From: Serripes groenlandicus
Taxonomy: Eukaryota > Mollusca > Bivalvia > Cardiida > Cardiidae
DNA length: 64,000 nt
Direction: 5' to 3'
Assembly (NCBI GenBank): GCA_031761405.1
Contig: JASEVX010000011.1
Span: 31,240,936 to 31,304,935 of the forward strand
The notes below the pieces were generated by a model. The model was not told the origin of the DNA and did not search any database. It was given only the letters and a program-made list of their open reading frames with translations. Shown here piece after piece: positions 39,978 through 50,990 of the stretch. Each line of letters begins with the position of its first letter. Positions within the stretch are counted from its first letter, which is position 1. Position numbers and translations under genes: made by a program.

Positions 39978-40191
39978 GAGCCGTTCCACGAGAAAACCAA
40001 CTTTATGCTTAATGTATCGAACCAGATCAGCCTGCGCTGTCCGCGCAGGATAATCCAGGCCGTCACATTTCAACACAGGGGGGATAGAGGTATAGAGGAA
40101 TGAGATCTATAGGAGGCGAAAAGTGTCTGTCTGGGTTAGCCGGGTCGACACGTTACGTCCACAATGTTTTTTTTTTTTTTGCGGAACGGCT
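39978..40191. mobile_element. Fold-back element with GAGCCGTTCC(A/G)C ends
   Basis: The left end 'gagccgttccacgagaaaac' and right end 'gcggaacggct' are inverse. The interior has 'tcagcctgcgctgtccgcgc' and the inverse-type 'ctgtctgggttagccgggtc'. It is related to the interior of the 39058 element, 42605-42834 and 44215-44370. A poly-T run lies before the right end. Confidence 0.6.
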
Positions 40192-40347
40192 TTTTTAACG
40201 AATCATAGACAAATCGTCTCAACTAAAACACAAGGAAGACGATTCATTCTTGAACCACAGCATATTGTCAGAATATAGTTGTTTAACTTTTTCCCACATT
40301 CTGGTGAAATTTGAATAAACTAAATCTTTAAACTTTAACTTACAACC

Positions 40348-40577
40348 TTAACCCTTTCCCTCATATAGACGCTTTCTGACGCCTCTGCAGCAGACAGCTT
40401 TTTGAAAACATATTGACAAAAGAAGAAATTGCACAAAACGTGCAATTTCTCCTTTTGTCACAATGCTTTCCACTTTTAGTCATAGGTTATCCATTCAATT
40501 ATAGAGATTTTCCATTATTAGACAAAATATGTTTAAAGTCGTCTGCTGCAGAATTGTCGTATGAGGGAAAGGGTTAA
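40348..40577 (+). mobile_element. TTAA-MITE, full length
   Basis: 230 bases, TTAA on both sides, ends 'ttaaccctttccctcata' and 'gtatgagggaaagggttaa'. The flanking 'acttacaacc' is present on both sides, so the target was itself a short repeat or the duplication is longer than four bases. Confidence 0.9.
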
Positions 40578-40589
40578 ACTTACAACCAA

Positions 40590-40925
40590 TATGCAGCAAA
40601 CGACTTCGACAACCTCGAGTCAAAAATATGTACGAGCGCTATAAAGGAAAGTTTAATTATTAAATAAAATTGAAAACATTGTGGTAAAAGTGAAAATTGT
40701 TCATGTTGAGCAAATTCTTTTAATGACAGAATATGTTCAATGAAAACATTGATGAAATGTGGTCAATCTGTTTAAATGAAAGGACCATTATTAAATAGAG
40801 TTGAAAATATTGATGTAAGATGAGAAAGTACTCATTATGAGCAATTTCTCTTTTTGTCACAATGTCGTCAACAGTCGTCGGTCGCAGAGGGGTCAGAAAG
40901 TGTATGTATGTGAAAAAAGGTTAAA
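40590..40925. mobile_element. Two old TTAA-MITE fragments
   Basis: 'atatgcagcaaacgacttc' followed by a decayed hairpin, then a second hairpin 'gatgagaaagtactcattat' with inverse and 'tcggtcgcagaggggtcag'. Confidence 0.5.
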
Positions 40926-41016
40926 ACCATGAAATACGAACCGTATCTTGAGTGGTGATTTTTACCCGGTCAGTTATCAAATCACAGGCGTCTGAGTTTT
41001 CATTTGTGAACATTTA

Positions 41017-42160
41017 GGGAAAAACACACAATACCTCGTTAATATACTACACATAGTCTCTCTATATGGGTCACGTGATATAATAATAATGATCGTAATG
41101 CAGTCCTATGAGAACTTTTAGGGAAAAACACACAATACCTCGTTAATATACTACACATAGTCTCTCTATATGGGTCACGTGATATAATAATAATGATCGT
41201 AATGCAGTCCTATGAGAACTTTTAGGGAAAAACACACAATACCTCGTTAATATACTACACATAGTCTCTCTATATGGGTCACGTGATATAATAATAATGA
41301 TCGTAATGCAGTCCTATGAGAACTTTTAGGGAAAAACACACAATACCTCGTTAATATACTACACATAGTCTCTCTATATGGGTCACGTGATATAATAATA
41401 ATGATCGTAATGCAGTCCTATGAGAACTTTAAGGGAAAAACACACAATACCTCGTTAATATACTACACATAGTCTCTCTATATGGGTCACGTGATATAAT
41501 AATAATGATCGTAATGCAGTCCTATGAGAACTTTTAGGGAAAAACACACAATACCTCGTTAATATACTACACATAGTCTCTCTATATGGGTCACGTGATA
41601 TAATAATAATGATCGTAATGCAGTCCTATGAGAACTTTTAGGGAAAAACACACAATACCTCGTTAATATACTACACATAGTCTCTCTATATGGGTCACGT
41701 GATATAATAATAATGATCGTAATGCAGTCCTATGAGAACTTTTAGGGAAAAACACACAATACCTCGTTAATATACTACACATAGTCTCTCTATATGGGTC
41801 ACGTGATATAATAATAATGATCGTAATGCAGTCCTATGAGAACTTTTAGGGAAAAACACACAATACCTCGTTAATATACTACACATAGTCTCTCTATATG
41901 GGTCACGTGATATAATAATAATGATCGTAATGCAGTCCTATGAGAACTTTTAGGGAAAAACACACAATACCTCGTTAATATACTACACATAGTCTCTCTA
42001 TATGGGTCACGTGATATAATAACAATGATCGTAATGCAGTCCTATGAGAACTTTTAGGGAAAAACACACAATACCTCGTTAATATACTACACATAGTCTC
42101 TCTATATGGGTCACGTGATATAATAATAATGATCGTAATGCAGTCCTATGAGAACTTTTA
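41017..42160 (+). repeat. 104-bp satellite, 11 near-identical units
   Basis: 'gggaaaaacacacaatacct' recurs exactly every 104 bases from 41017 to 42057. Only isolated substitutions occur (for example at about 41431 and 42020). Each unit has a TCACGTGA palindrome (41071, 41175, and so on to 42111). Near-identity means recent amplification; the assembled copy number may be an underestimate. Confidence 0.97.
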
Positions 42161-42525
42161 GGGAAAAACACACAATACCTCATTAATATACTACAAATAG
42201 TCTCTCTATGTGGTCCATATGCTTATAAAATAATGACTGTAATCGTGTATGAGAACATTCGGAAAATCCCATCCAGGACCATGTTACTATAAATAGTCTG
42301 TCTATATGGTTAATATGATATCATAATAATGACCGTAATGCAGTCCTATGAGAACATTTAGGTCAAAACACACAATACCTCGTTAAGATACTACAAATAG
42401 TCTCTCTATATGGTCCATATGCTAATAAAATAATGACCGTAATCGTGATGTTTTCATATGAGAACATTCGGAAAATCCCACCCAGGACCGTGTTACTATA
42501 AATAGCCTCTCTATATTGTATTATA
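42161..42525 (+). repeat. Degenerate 104-bp satellite units
   Basis: Two to four diverged units with 'tggtccatatgc' in place of the E-box and 'aatcccacccaggaccgtgt'. They resemble the inverted units at 43860-44110, so they are probably the ancestral form. Confidence 0.75.
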
Positions 42526-42604
42526 TAATAATTATCATATCAGTATATGAACGAAAACAGTACTGTCATTATTATTATAGTATATGGACCATAAAGAGAG
42601 ATTA

Positions 42605-42834
42605 TTTGTATTGTCCGCGCAGACTGATCCGACCGACACATTCCGTCTAAGGGGGGATAGATAGAGTAGTGATTCCTGAAACAGAAAATCCACAGGAGGC
42701 GAAAAGTGTATATCCGGGTACGCCTGTGTGGCATGCTTAGGCTGATCCGGGTCGATACTTTACGCAGAGTCCACAATGTTGATTTTCTCTCACGAGACGG
42801 CCTACACATTGATTATTGCCAAGCTACGCCCCTG
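42605..42834 (-). mobile_element. hAT-like element fragment (inverted copy of 39058)
   Basis: On the minus strand it starts 'caggggcgtagcttggc' and matches the first about 200 bases of 39058-39387, including 'gatcagcctaagcatgccac'. It lacks the other end. Confidence 0.7.
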
Positions 42835-42839
42835 AAAGG

Positions 42840-43640
42840 TATAAATTGTAATGAACGCTCAATGTCCATTCTTATCAGAATCTTCACAAGTTTACAAAAT
42901 CTTCTAACAAGTGTTTCTAAGTAATATGTGAACGGTGTAGATATTGATCAGACGATGTGAATGCTGGTCACAAAAGCCAACTTAAACCATTTCTCCATGA
43001 ACGGGCCCACATCATACACACCATAGCAAACTTAATTTCAACTTGAAATTAACTTTTAAAAATGGTATCCATAAACAAGCCATACATGTATGTATGTGCA
43101 GGGTTTGATGATAACCGTTATCGGGCGGCTTCAAGGATGATTATACGACAATTTGGCGCACAGTGAAGAACCTGATCTGAGTGTACACATGCCGTTCTGG
43201 ACCTTGCTAGTCGCAAAACCCGGAAAGTCGGTTACCCTGTGACGTTGTCTCAATGACGTAACATCCGGTTCATGCGGACCATTTCTGGTGTTATCCATTA
43301 TAACAGTTTCACAAAAAACGCAACCCAATTTCTCTGCCCTAGTTTTACAATTTCCATGACCGACAATTTAAGGCTAAATCTAGGTTTACGAGTTTAACCT
43401 AGATGATCCGATCCCATCGAATGTGAAATTAGAAATTCAAGTCAAGGAAAGTAATTGGCTTTGGTACTCAGAAAAAAGCAATTTCCGCACATTGGAATAT
43501 TTGTAAGAGCTTCTTCATACCGAATGCACAGAGTGTCCTTTGTCATGTTCGTTCCATCTGTCGATTTGAAACAGAAGTTGGTGATTTGGATATATATGTA
43601 AGAGCCGTGCTCCATGGAAGCTAATCATTGGGCGTTTGTG
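42840..43640. other. Stretch without recognised genes
   Basis: 43090-43340 is locally less AT-rich and contains 'tgacgtaacatccgg', but no supported exon. The 65-codon minus-strand frame at 43131-43328 has no recognisable domain or splice partners. Confidence 0.4.
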
Positions 43641-43647
43641 CGAAGTA

Positions 43648-43812
43648 CAATGATTGATTGTTTTGGGTTTAACGTCATTTTCAACAATTTGTCAGTCGTA
43701 TCACGGCGGTTACTTTTCCAGCATATATCGGTTTCCTGGCTTTTTCATACCAGTACTCCACATGGCAGTTTTCTCATGCAACTAACTGACTGTTTACATA
43801 GACTGTTAGCGT
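43648..43812 (-). mobile_element. SINE, 3' two-thirds
   Basis: Minus strand: 3' domain 'aaaatgacgttaaaccc', 'gccgtgatacgactgac' and the middle block; the tRNA-like head is missing. Confidence 0.65.
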
Positions 43813-44214
43813 CCGAATTTTCAATTGAGAAGAAATTGGGGTAAACAACACACAATACCATAATAATTTCGTTTGAGAAAATTTGGGGAATCTCACCCAG
43901 GACTGCATTACTGTAAATATCATCTAAATATAATATAGTATACTACTTTTTATTTTTATATAATACCATATAGAGAGGCTATTTATAGTAACACGGTCCT
44001 GTGTGGGATTCCCAGAATTAATTTCGGTAATTATTATTATAGCATATGGACAATATAGAGAGACTATTTGTAGTATTATAACGAGGTATTGTGTGTGTCT
44101 TCTTTTCCCATTTTCTTCTCAAATGAGAACTCGGACGCCTGTAAATAAACTAGTAAGAAGGGCTCAAGGTATACTTAAAAAAGAGTGTGCAAGTTTATAA
44201 TTGGTCTTCGAGCA

Positions 44215-44370
44215 TAGCCGTGAGATAACCAACATTGAATCTGCCTAATGTATCGACCTAGATCAGCCTGTGTATAGCCAAAGACGTATAGAGTAATGAT
44301 TCATGAAACAGAAAATCCACAGGAGCCGCAAATTGTCTGTCCGGGTTAGCCTGCGCGGGAGATCTGGATT
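44215..44370. mobile_element. Fragment of the 'tcgacctagatcagcct' fold-back family
   Basis: Phrases 'gtgagataaccaacattga', 'aatgtatcgacctagatcag', 'gaaacagaaaatccacagga' and 'gtctgtccgggttagcctgc' are shared with 39978-40191 and 42605-42834. Confidence 0.55.
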
Positions 44371-44527
44371 CGGTAATTGTCCAATGGACGGGCTTAAATG
44401 AATCGGCAAGGCAATGATCGATGCAATAGTCACCTAACTAAGTGAACTGTCCCATTAAACCGGTTTTTCAGGAATCATTTCTGAAACATATTCCAAGTTG
44501 TCTCTTTTTCAGTGTCGATTGAACACA

Positions 44528-44776
44528 TCGAGGGCTTGGCGTGAAACGGCTGTATCTAAAAACCTTTCTCGACAACCCTGGTTTAGGGGCAATTTTGACC
44601 CCTTTGTAAACAATGCAAATTTAGGTGCCATTGCTCAGAATGAGCAATGGCACCTAAATTTCCATTGTTTACCGAGAAAAACCATTTAACACTTATAAAG
44701 ACTTTATGGCAAGGTGATTAACCTTCGTGAACAAATACCAATATTAGTTACAACGGTTTCACGCCAAGCCCTCGAC
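44528..44776. mobile_element. Second MITE family, complete copy
   Basis: Ends 'cgagggcttggcgtgaaacg' and its inverse; central hairpin 'ggtgccattgctcagaatga' with inverse. The flanking bases ACAT occur on both sides (…acat/cgaggg…ccctcg/acat…), a candidate 4-bp target duplication. Confidence 0.85.
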
Positions 44777-45030
44777 ATGGTTCAATTTGAAATAGTGAAG
44801 ACGACCTGCAACGGCACTAACATGTATACCACGTGACCCTGAGACACCAATTGAATCAATTATGGAGAGGTTTCCTTGACAAGTTATCTGTTTAATTCGT
44901 AACAAGCTTTCACTCGTGTCGATCTTTTTTCCCCTGTAATTAAATTTTGGGGACACATTTTTTCAGCTAAATCTTATTTCCAATGGAATTTGAGACTCCT
45001 TTAACACCCCCCACCCCCACCCCCCTCTCT

Positions 45031-45223
45031 CCCTTTCCCACATACAACACATCTGCAACAGATGACTTTGAACATAACCCGAACAATCTTTCTAAATGAA
45101 TGTAGTTTTAACTGGAAATAGTTGAAAATATTGTTTTGAGCAATTTATTCTTTTGTCACAATGTTGTCAAAAGTCGTCTGCTTGAGAGGCGTCAGAAAGT
45201 GTCTTTATGTTGGAAAGGGTTAA
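45031..45223 (-). mobile_element. TTAA-MITE, diverged
   Basis: It runs 'ccctttcccacatacaac' to 'tatgttggaaagggttaa'; one hairpin arm is missing. Confidence 0.7.
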
Positions 45224-45534
45224 GAAGACAAAAATTATTTGCGTTTTGACAGAATATTCAATTGTTATCATTCTTGCAAATCAACTCGATGGACATCATA
45301 TCATCTCTGTAGGTGACATAGTTTCGAGAAAGGGGGTATATGAAGTAAGCTGTTATCGATTTCGTCTTCATTAAATAACCCAAACCTAGTAATGTGGGTG
45401 TCAAACAACGTATAGAGGTTGAAGGTCAAACAAGAATGATTGATCTCGAAATATGCACCTTATCCAACGCTCTAAATGAGACTGGTGATGTTTAGATATC
45501 GAAAGAAAAGAAAACATTGTTAGCCTTACCGCTA

Positions 45535-45721
45535 TACCCTGCTGAGCATCTTCGACCGATAACGTTGTTGAGTTATTGTATAGTGTTATGCCTGGTCCAG
45601 GGAAGATGAGCAAATACTTGTAAGAGTTCGAGCAAGGTACCAATAAGCATTCATACCAAGGGAAGTAGGACTTGTATGTCATGAATAAAACGCTTAAGAA
45701 CAGCTTGAATGAAATGGGCAT
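45535..45721 (-). CDS. Possible first exon of an unknown minus-strand gene
   Basis: On the minus strand an ATG at 45721 opens about 61 codons that end at a good donor (tatagcg/gtaagg). The peptide begins with a hydrophobic stretch (FKLFLSVLF) that could be a signal sequence, and it has an NNST glycosylation-type site. No downstream exon was found and no family is recognised, so it may be chance. Confidence 0.2.
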
Positions 45722-46164
45722 TTATTAATGCCATTAAGTGATATAACATGGTTACATATATTAACCCAATTAAGTATGAAGATTTATACATGACATATCT
45801 ACATATTTATATAGAACAGTATTTAACAAGTTAATTTACACTACTGGATATTTGGCAAATTCTTTAGCATTTATGTATTTTATGTGATAAGTTCTTCTGC
45901 ATCTATGGATTGGTATTAAACTAACCTGTATTTAATGTAATTATTGTGTATTATTTATTTAACAAGTTCCTTTACAATTATATGGTAGTATTTAACAAGG
46001 AATTGTACATGTACATGTAATTGTATGTGTATTATATAACAAGTTATTTTACAATTATGCGTATTATTAAACAAGTTCATAAAGTATACACGTACATGAA
46101 AAGGGATCTTTTTATAAAAGGATTCGATACCATGATTTATAAGTAATATATCGATGTAATGTAG

Positions 46165-46440
46165 ATTTTTATGGTATTTTACGCGGCTTTTAACATCTCT
46201 TTTCATTTATATGCCTGCGTTTCCTTGATTAGTGACCAGTATTTCTTGTCAAATTATCCTGATAACAGCAAGCCCGTCGTAATGTTAACCCCATAACCCT
46301 AGGAGAGAAAGCCATTCCTTCCATTTTCAAAGTCTTTGGTATGACCCGGTCGACGATCGAACACGCGACCTCCCGCACCCGAGGCGGACGCTCTGCCACT
46401 ACACCACCGAAGCGGTCCGATGGCTTATAGTTCATGGCAC
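46165..46440 (-). mobile_element. tRNA-derived SINE, second type
   Basis: On the minus strand, the head 'gtggtgtagtggcagagcg' with B box 'gtgttcgatcgtc' is followed by a body ('aagactttgaaaatggaagg') and a 3' 'aaaagccgcgtaaaatacc' end. Related to 12551-12806. Confidence 0.75.
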
Positions 46441-46844
46441 ATATGCTACTTTATCTTAATAAAGATGCTTTAAGGCCTGTCTGGACTTGAGTTCATGTAA
46501 TGATGCCCCTTTACATTGTTTATATAATCACTTTACGTCGGGCAAAAACGTGCCTTGTTGCATCACCGTTAAGAGATAACACGGAGGGACATAGTTGTGA
46601 AATAGTTGGTACTACAACGATATATTATTTCTATACACGCTACACCTGGTTTTTCTATGCTCCATGCCGTCGTCGGCAAGTAAAGACTATGGGCATTCTC
46701 TTCTGCGTCTGTCCTATTCGATTATGACATAAGACTATTTTTGCACGACGCGGCTAGAATGCACGGGCCCCGGGACGTGGTAAAGGGATTTTACTGTAAG
46801 ATGAACTCCGTCACTCGAAAAACGACCTATCTGTTGTATAATCG

Positions 46845-47054
46845 ATTCCCCTCTATATACGCATTTTGACGCATCTGCACCAGACGGCTTTTGAAGACAT
46901 TATGACAAAAGGAGAAATTTCTCAAAACGAGCAATTTCTCCTTTTTGCCACAATGTTTTCAACTGTTTTCAGTAATTTTCCTACAATTATAGAGATTTTC
47001 CACATTTTCAAAGAAGTCGTCTATCGCAGGTTTGCTGTATGTGGAAAAAGGGTA
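46845..47054 (+). mobile_element. TTAA-MITE, ends decayed
   Basis: Left 'gattcccctctatatacgc', strong hairpin 'aggagaaatttctcaaaacg' with inverse, right 'gtatgtggaaaaagggtaaa'. Confidence 0.7.
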
Positions 47055-47099
47055 AATCTTATCTATGTAACATCGAGTGCGAAATAAGCTTTTTTTTGT

Positions 47100-50000
47100 A
47101 GAAAAAATCCCAATGACAGGATCCGCTCATCACAGGTTTCTAGCCCGGTAGAAGTGCCACCCTCTTTGTCGCCAAGGGGTATCGTGATGGTGTATTGACA
47201 ACACACATCATCGACGTCTATAAGTGGTACTGGGCTTGGCAAGGGTTATCGTGGTGGTGTATTGACAACACCAGCATGGACGTGTATAAGTGGTACTGGG
47301 GTTGGCCAGGGTTATCGTGGTGGTGTATTGACAACACCAGCATGGACGTGTATAAGTGGTACTGGGCTTGGCCAGGGTTATCGTGGTGGTGTATTGACAA
47401 CACCAGCATGGACGTGTATAAGTGGTACTGGGGTTTGCCAGGGTTATCGTGATGGTGTATTGACAACACCTACATGGACGTGTATAAGAGGTACTGGGCT
47501 TGGCCAGGGTTATCGTGGTGGTGTATTGACAACACCAGCATGGGCGTGTATAAGTGGTACTGGGCTTGGCCAGGGTTATCGTGGTGGTGTATTGACAACA
47601 CCAGCATGGACGTGTATAAGTGGTACTGGGGTTGGCCAGGGTTATCGTGATGGTGTATTGACAACACCTACATGGACGTCTATAAGTGGTACTGGGTTGG
47701 CCAGGGTTATCGTGGTGGTGTATTGACAACACCAGCATGGACGTGTATAAGTGGTACTGGGGTTGGCCAGGGTTATCGTGATGGTGTATTGACAACACCT
47801 ACATGGACGTCTATAAGTGGTACTGGGGTTGGCCAGGGTTATCGTGATGGTGTATTGACAACACCTACATGGACGTCTATAAGTGGTACTGGGGTTGGCC
47901 AGGGTTATCGTGGTGGTGTATTGACAACATCAGCATGGACGTCTATAAGTGGAACTGGGGTTGGCCAAGGTTATCGTGATGGTATATTGACAACATCAGC
48001 ATGGACGTCTATAAGTGGAACTGGGGTTGGCAATAGTTATCGTGATGGTGTATTGACAACACCTACATGGACGTCTATAAGTGGTACTGGGGTTGGCCAG
48101 GGTTATCGTGATGATGTATTGACAACATCAGCATGGACGTCTATAAGTGGAACTGGGGTTGGCAATAGTTATCGTGATGATGTATTGACAACATCAGCAT
48201 GGACGTCTATAAGTGGTACTGGGGTTGGCCAGGGTTATCGTGGTGGTGTATTGACAACATCAGCATGGACGTCTATAAGTGGAACTGGGGTTGGCAATAG
48301 TTATCGTGATGGTGTATTGACAACATCAGCATGGACGTCTATAAGTGGTACTGGGGTTGGCAATATTTATCGTGATGGTGTATTGACAACACCAGCATGG
48401 ACGTCTATAAGTGGTACTGGGGTTGGCCAGGGTTATCGTGGTGGTGTATTGACAACATCAGCATGGACGTCTATAAGTGGAACTGGGGTTGGCAATATTT
48501 ATCGTGATGGTGTATTGACAACATCAGCATGGACGTCTATAAGTGGTACTGGGGTTGGCAATATTTATTGTGATGGTGTATTGACAACACCAGCATGGAC
48601 GTCTATAAGTGGTACTGGGGTTGGCCAGGGTTATCGTGATGGTATATTGACAACACACATCATCGACGTCTATAAGTGGTGCTGGGGTTGGCCAGGGTTA
48701 TCGTAATGGTGTATTGACAACATCAGCATGGACGTCTATAAGTGGTACTGAGGTTGGCCAGGGTTATCGTGATGATGTATTGACAACACCAGCATGGACG
48801 TCTATAAGTGGTACAGGGGTTGGCCAGGGTTATCGTGATGGTGTATTGACAACATCAGCATGGACGTCTATAAGTGGAACTAGGGTTGGCCAAGGTTATC
48901 TTGATGATGTATTGACAACATCAGCATGGACGTCTATAAGTGGTACTGGGGATGGCCAGGGTTATCGTGATGATGTATTGACAACACCAGCATGGACGTC
49001 TATAAGTGGTACTGGGGTTGGCAATGGTTATCGTGATGGTGTATTGACAACACCTACATGGACGTCTATAAGTGGTACTGGGGTTGGCCAGGGTTATCGT
49101 GGTGTTGTATTGACAACATCAGCATGGACGTCTATACGTGGTACTGGGGATGGCAAGGGTTATCTTGATGATGTATTGACAACATCAGCATGGACGTCTA
49201 TAAGTGGTACTGGGGTTGGCCAGGGTTATCGTGGTGTTGTATTGACAACATCAGCATGGACGTCTATACGTGGTACTGGGGGTGGCCAGGGTTATCTTGA
49301 TGATGTATTGACAACATCAGCATCGACGTCTATAAGTGGAACTGGTGTTGGCCAGGGTTATCTTGATGATGTATTGACAACACCAGCATGGACGTCTATA
49401 AATGGTACTGGGGTCGCCAAGGGTTATCTTGATGGTATATTGACAACACTAGCATGGACGTGTATAAGTGGTACTGGGGTTGGCAAGGGTTATCGTGATA
49501 GTGTATTGACAACACCTACATGGACGTCTATAAGTGGTACTTGGGTTGGTCAGGGAAGCGATTTGATGAAGTTGCAAATGTGTTAGAGGCAGTATGCGGC
49601 ATTTAATCAAATATACGAAAACATGTTAATCTCATTTCGAAGGAGAATCCGTAATTCGGTACCTCCAGCGTAATTAGTTATGGCTGCATTACTGGCTAAA
49701 ATACTTGTGAATTTATAAAATTTATTAAAATCAACGAGTTTATTGATAGTAAAAGAGATATCTGATTCGTTGATACTTAATCTAAATTCAATTTATTGTC
49801 TGAGTAAATGCTAGAGCATTTGTTTCTCATCGTTTTGAATAGGAATTCGTACACTCGTCTGTCTATAGGTGCAATTTCGACTGTCGTTTCTTTGGTAAAT
49901 TAATTTCCGATGAGGTTTGATGCTGGCCTTATTGATTCTTTTATCCCTTTTCACTTGCATTCTCACTTCAAAGTATTTTCATAAAGACAGTCAATATATT

Positions 50001-50155
50001 ATGGTAAAAATGACGAATTGGTCATAAATAATTATTTCTCCTTTTCCATCGATGCATTCCCCTTTATTCTAAAAGTATGCTATAATTTAGAGAAACATCC
50101 AATATTTGTCAAGTCCGATGGATGTAGATGTTTTCTATGTTGGAAAAGATTAATG
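47100..50155 (+). repeat. Locus paralogous to 61494-62350, containing the 66-bp minisatellite
   Basis: Left flank ('gtgccaccctctttgtcgcc' near 47154) and right flank ('catctcatttcgaaggag'-like near 49630, then 'ttggtaaattaatttccgat') match 61540-62160 in order. The other locus has about one diverged repeat unit where this has about 36. The right end includes a MITE relic (about 49940-50150). Confidence 0.8.
47179..49556 (+). repeat. 66-bp minisatellite, about 36 units
   Basis: The unit (tatcgtgatggtgtattgac ... ggtactggggttggccaggg) repeats every 66 bases. Main variants are caccagca, catcagca and cacctaca; tgtata and tctata; gccagggt, gcaatagt and gcaatatt. Because 66 is divisible by three, frames stay open (47262-47726, 47672-48706, 48714-49586). 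A one-base loss near 47690 and a stop near 48704 break them, and most unit variants would change amino acids. There is no sign of protein-level constraint. Confidence 0.95.
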
Positions 50156-50299
50156 GACTAATGAAATAGGAATAAAGATATACTGTGCCTTCGTATACGA
50201 GAATGGAAATCGTGTTTGCCCTTGTGATGAGGTATAATTTGCTTAAATTGCTTATACTAAATGAGTGACATTTGCAATTTTGTAATGTGACACTCAAAT

Positions 50300-50495
50300 A
50301 AGAGCTCTAGATAAGAAGAGTATTTCCCGTCCCCAAATTCATATTTGACCTTCAAACCAATTAATGTAGATACTCGAAATAATCGTTTTACTGAGAGCAT
50401 TCTTTTGAGTACCCACAACAAAGGATCTTTTTTAGTCATAAGAGAATAATAGTTGAAAAAAATACCAGTTAACTTCTCCTTATCTAGTTCTCTGT
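50300..50495. mobile_element. Palindromic 'GTACCCACAACA' element, diverged
   Basis: Ends 'gagctctagataagaag' and 'ccttatctagttctctg' are inverse; the inner half-hairpin 'cattcttttgagtacccaca' is present. Confidence 0.55.
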
Positions 50496-50509
50496 GAAAT
50501 GAATACAAT

Positions 50510-50690
50510 CAAACCTGCGTTAAAGACCACCTTTGTTAAGCAATTCCCTGTTAATAGCAACCACACACATAATTTCTCAATTACTGCATAAATGACCCTG
50601 CAAATTAAAGACCACCTGTGAACAAAGACCATATTGTTCTCTTCCCATGGGTGGCCTTTAAACACAGGTTCGAGTGTATATTTATTAGAG
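50510..50690. mobile_element. Diverged palindrome 'aaagaccacc'
   Basis: 'gcgttaaagaccaccttt', 'aaagaccacctgtg' and 'ggtggcctttaaacacaggt' form an imperfect inverted structure similar to 9640-9790. Confidence 0.4.
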
Positions 50691-50756
50691 CTGCAACCTG
50701 TCAGTTGGTATAGACAAGTTTCCCTGTGTTTGAAACCCGACTCGGTCATTGTTTCT

Positions 50757-50810
50757 TACCGGTGAATACCGATGATTACCGATGATTACCGATGATTAAC
50801 GATGAGTGAC
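50757..50810 (+). repeat. 10-bp tandem repeat taccgatgat, about 4 units
   Basis: Three exact and two diverged units of taccgatgat. Confidence 0.85.
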
Positions 50811-50834
50811 GAAAACCATTGTACCTAACAAACT

Positions 50835-50990
50835 ACACAAGTCGATCTTCGAAGGCAGCCAGTCGCCTTGGGCGAATAAAGGGTACGAGAAAGCAGCCAG
50901 GAAACACGTGGGTACATATGTATGTTAACTGGCCGCCGGGAAGTAACTGGAATAAACCCTGTTGAAAACGTTCAAAACGAAACTTAGCTC
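50835..50990 (+). mobile_element. SINE, 3' part
   Basis: 'aagcagccaggaaacacgtg' and 'gttaactggccgccgggaag' then 'ccctgttgaaaacg'; the head is missing. Confidence 0.6.

Larger units (their letters stand above)
40982..44144. mobile_element. 3.2-kb fold-back element with internal satellite
   Basis: The left end (40982-41005, 'tcacaggcgtctgagttttc') and right end (44121-44144, inverse of 'ttacaggcgtccgagttctc') are inverse copies with few mismatches. Just inside each lie copies of the same unit ('acacaataccTcgtTa', 'atagtctctctatatgg'), in opposite orientation: eleven plus degenerate units on the left, about two on the right. The interior contains an hAT-like fragment and a SINE fragment. No transposase is visible. 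Confidence 0.6.

Noticed and set aside
41017..42160. CRISPR array
   Set aside because: Units are continuous 104-bp repeats without unique spacers, in a eukaryotic transposon context.
43131..43328. 65-codon minus-strand frame in a less AT-rich stretch
   Set aside because: No domain, no splice partners, and composition alone does not support coding.
47208..47798. 196-codon minus-strand frame in the minisatellite
   Set aside because: A 66-bp period keeps all frames open in either strand; no start context, splice site or constraint supports it.
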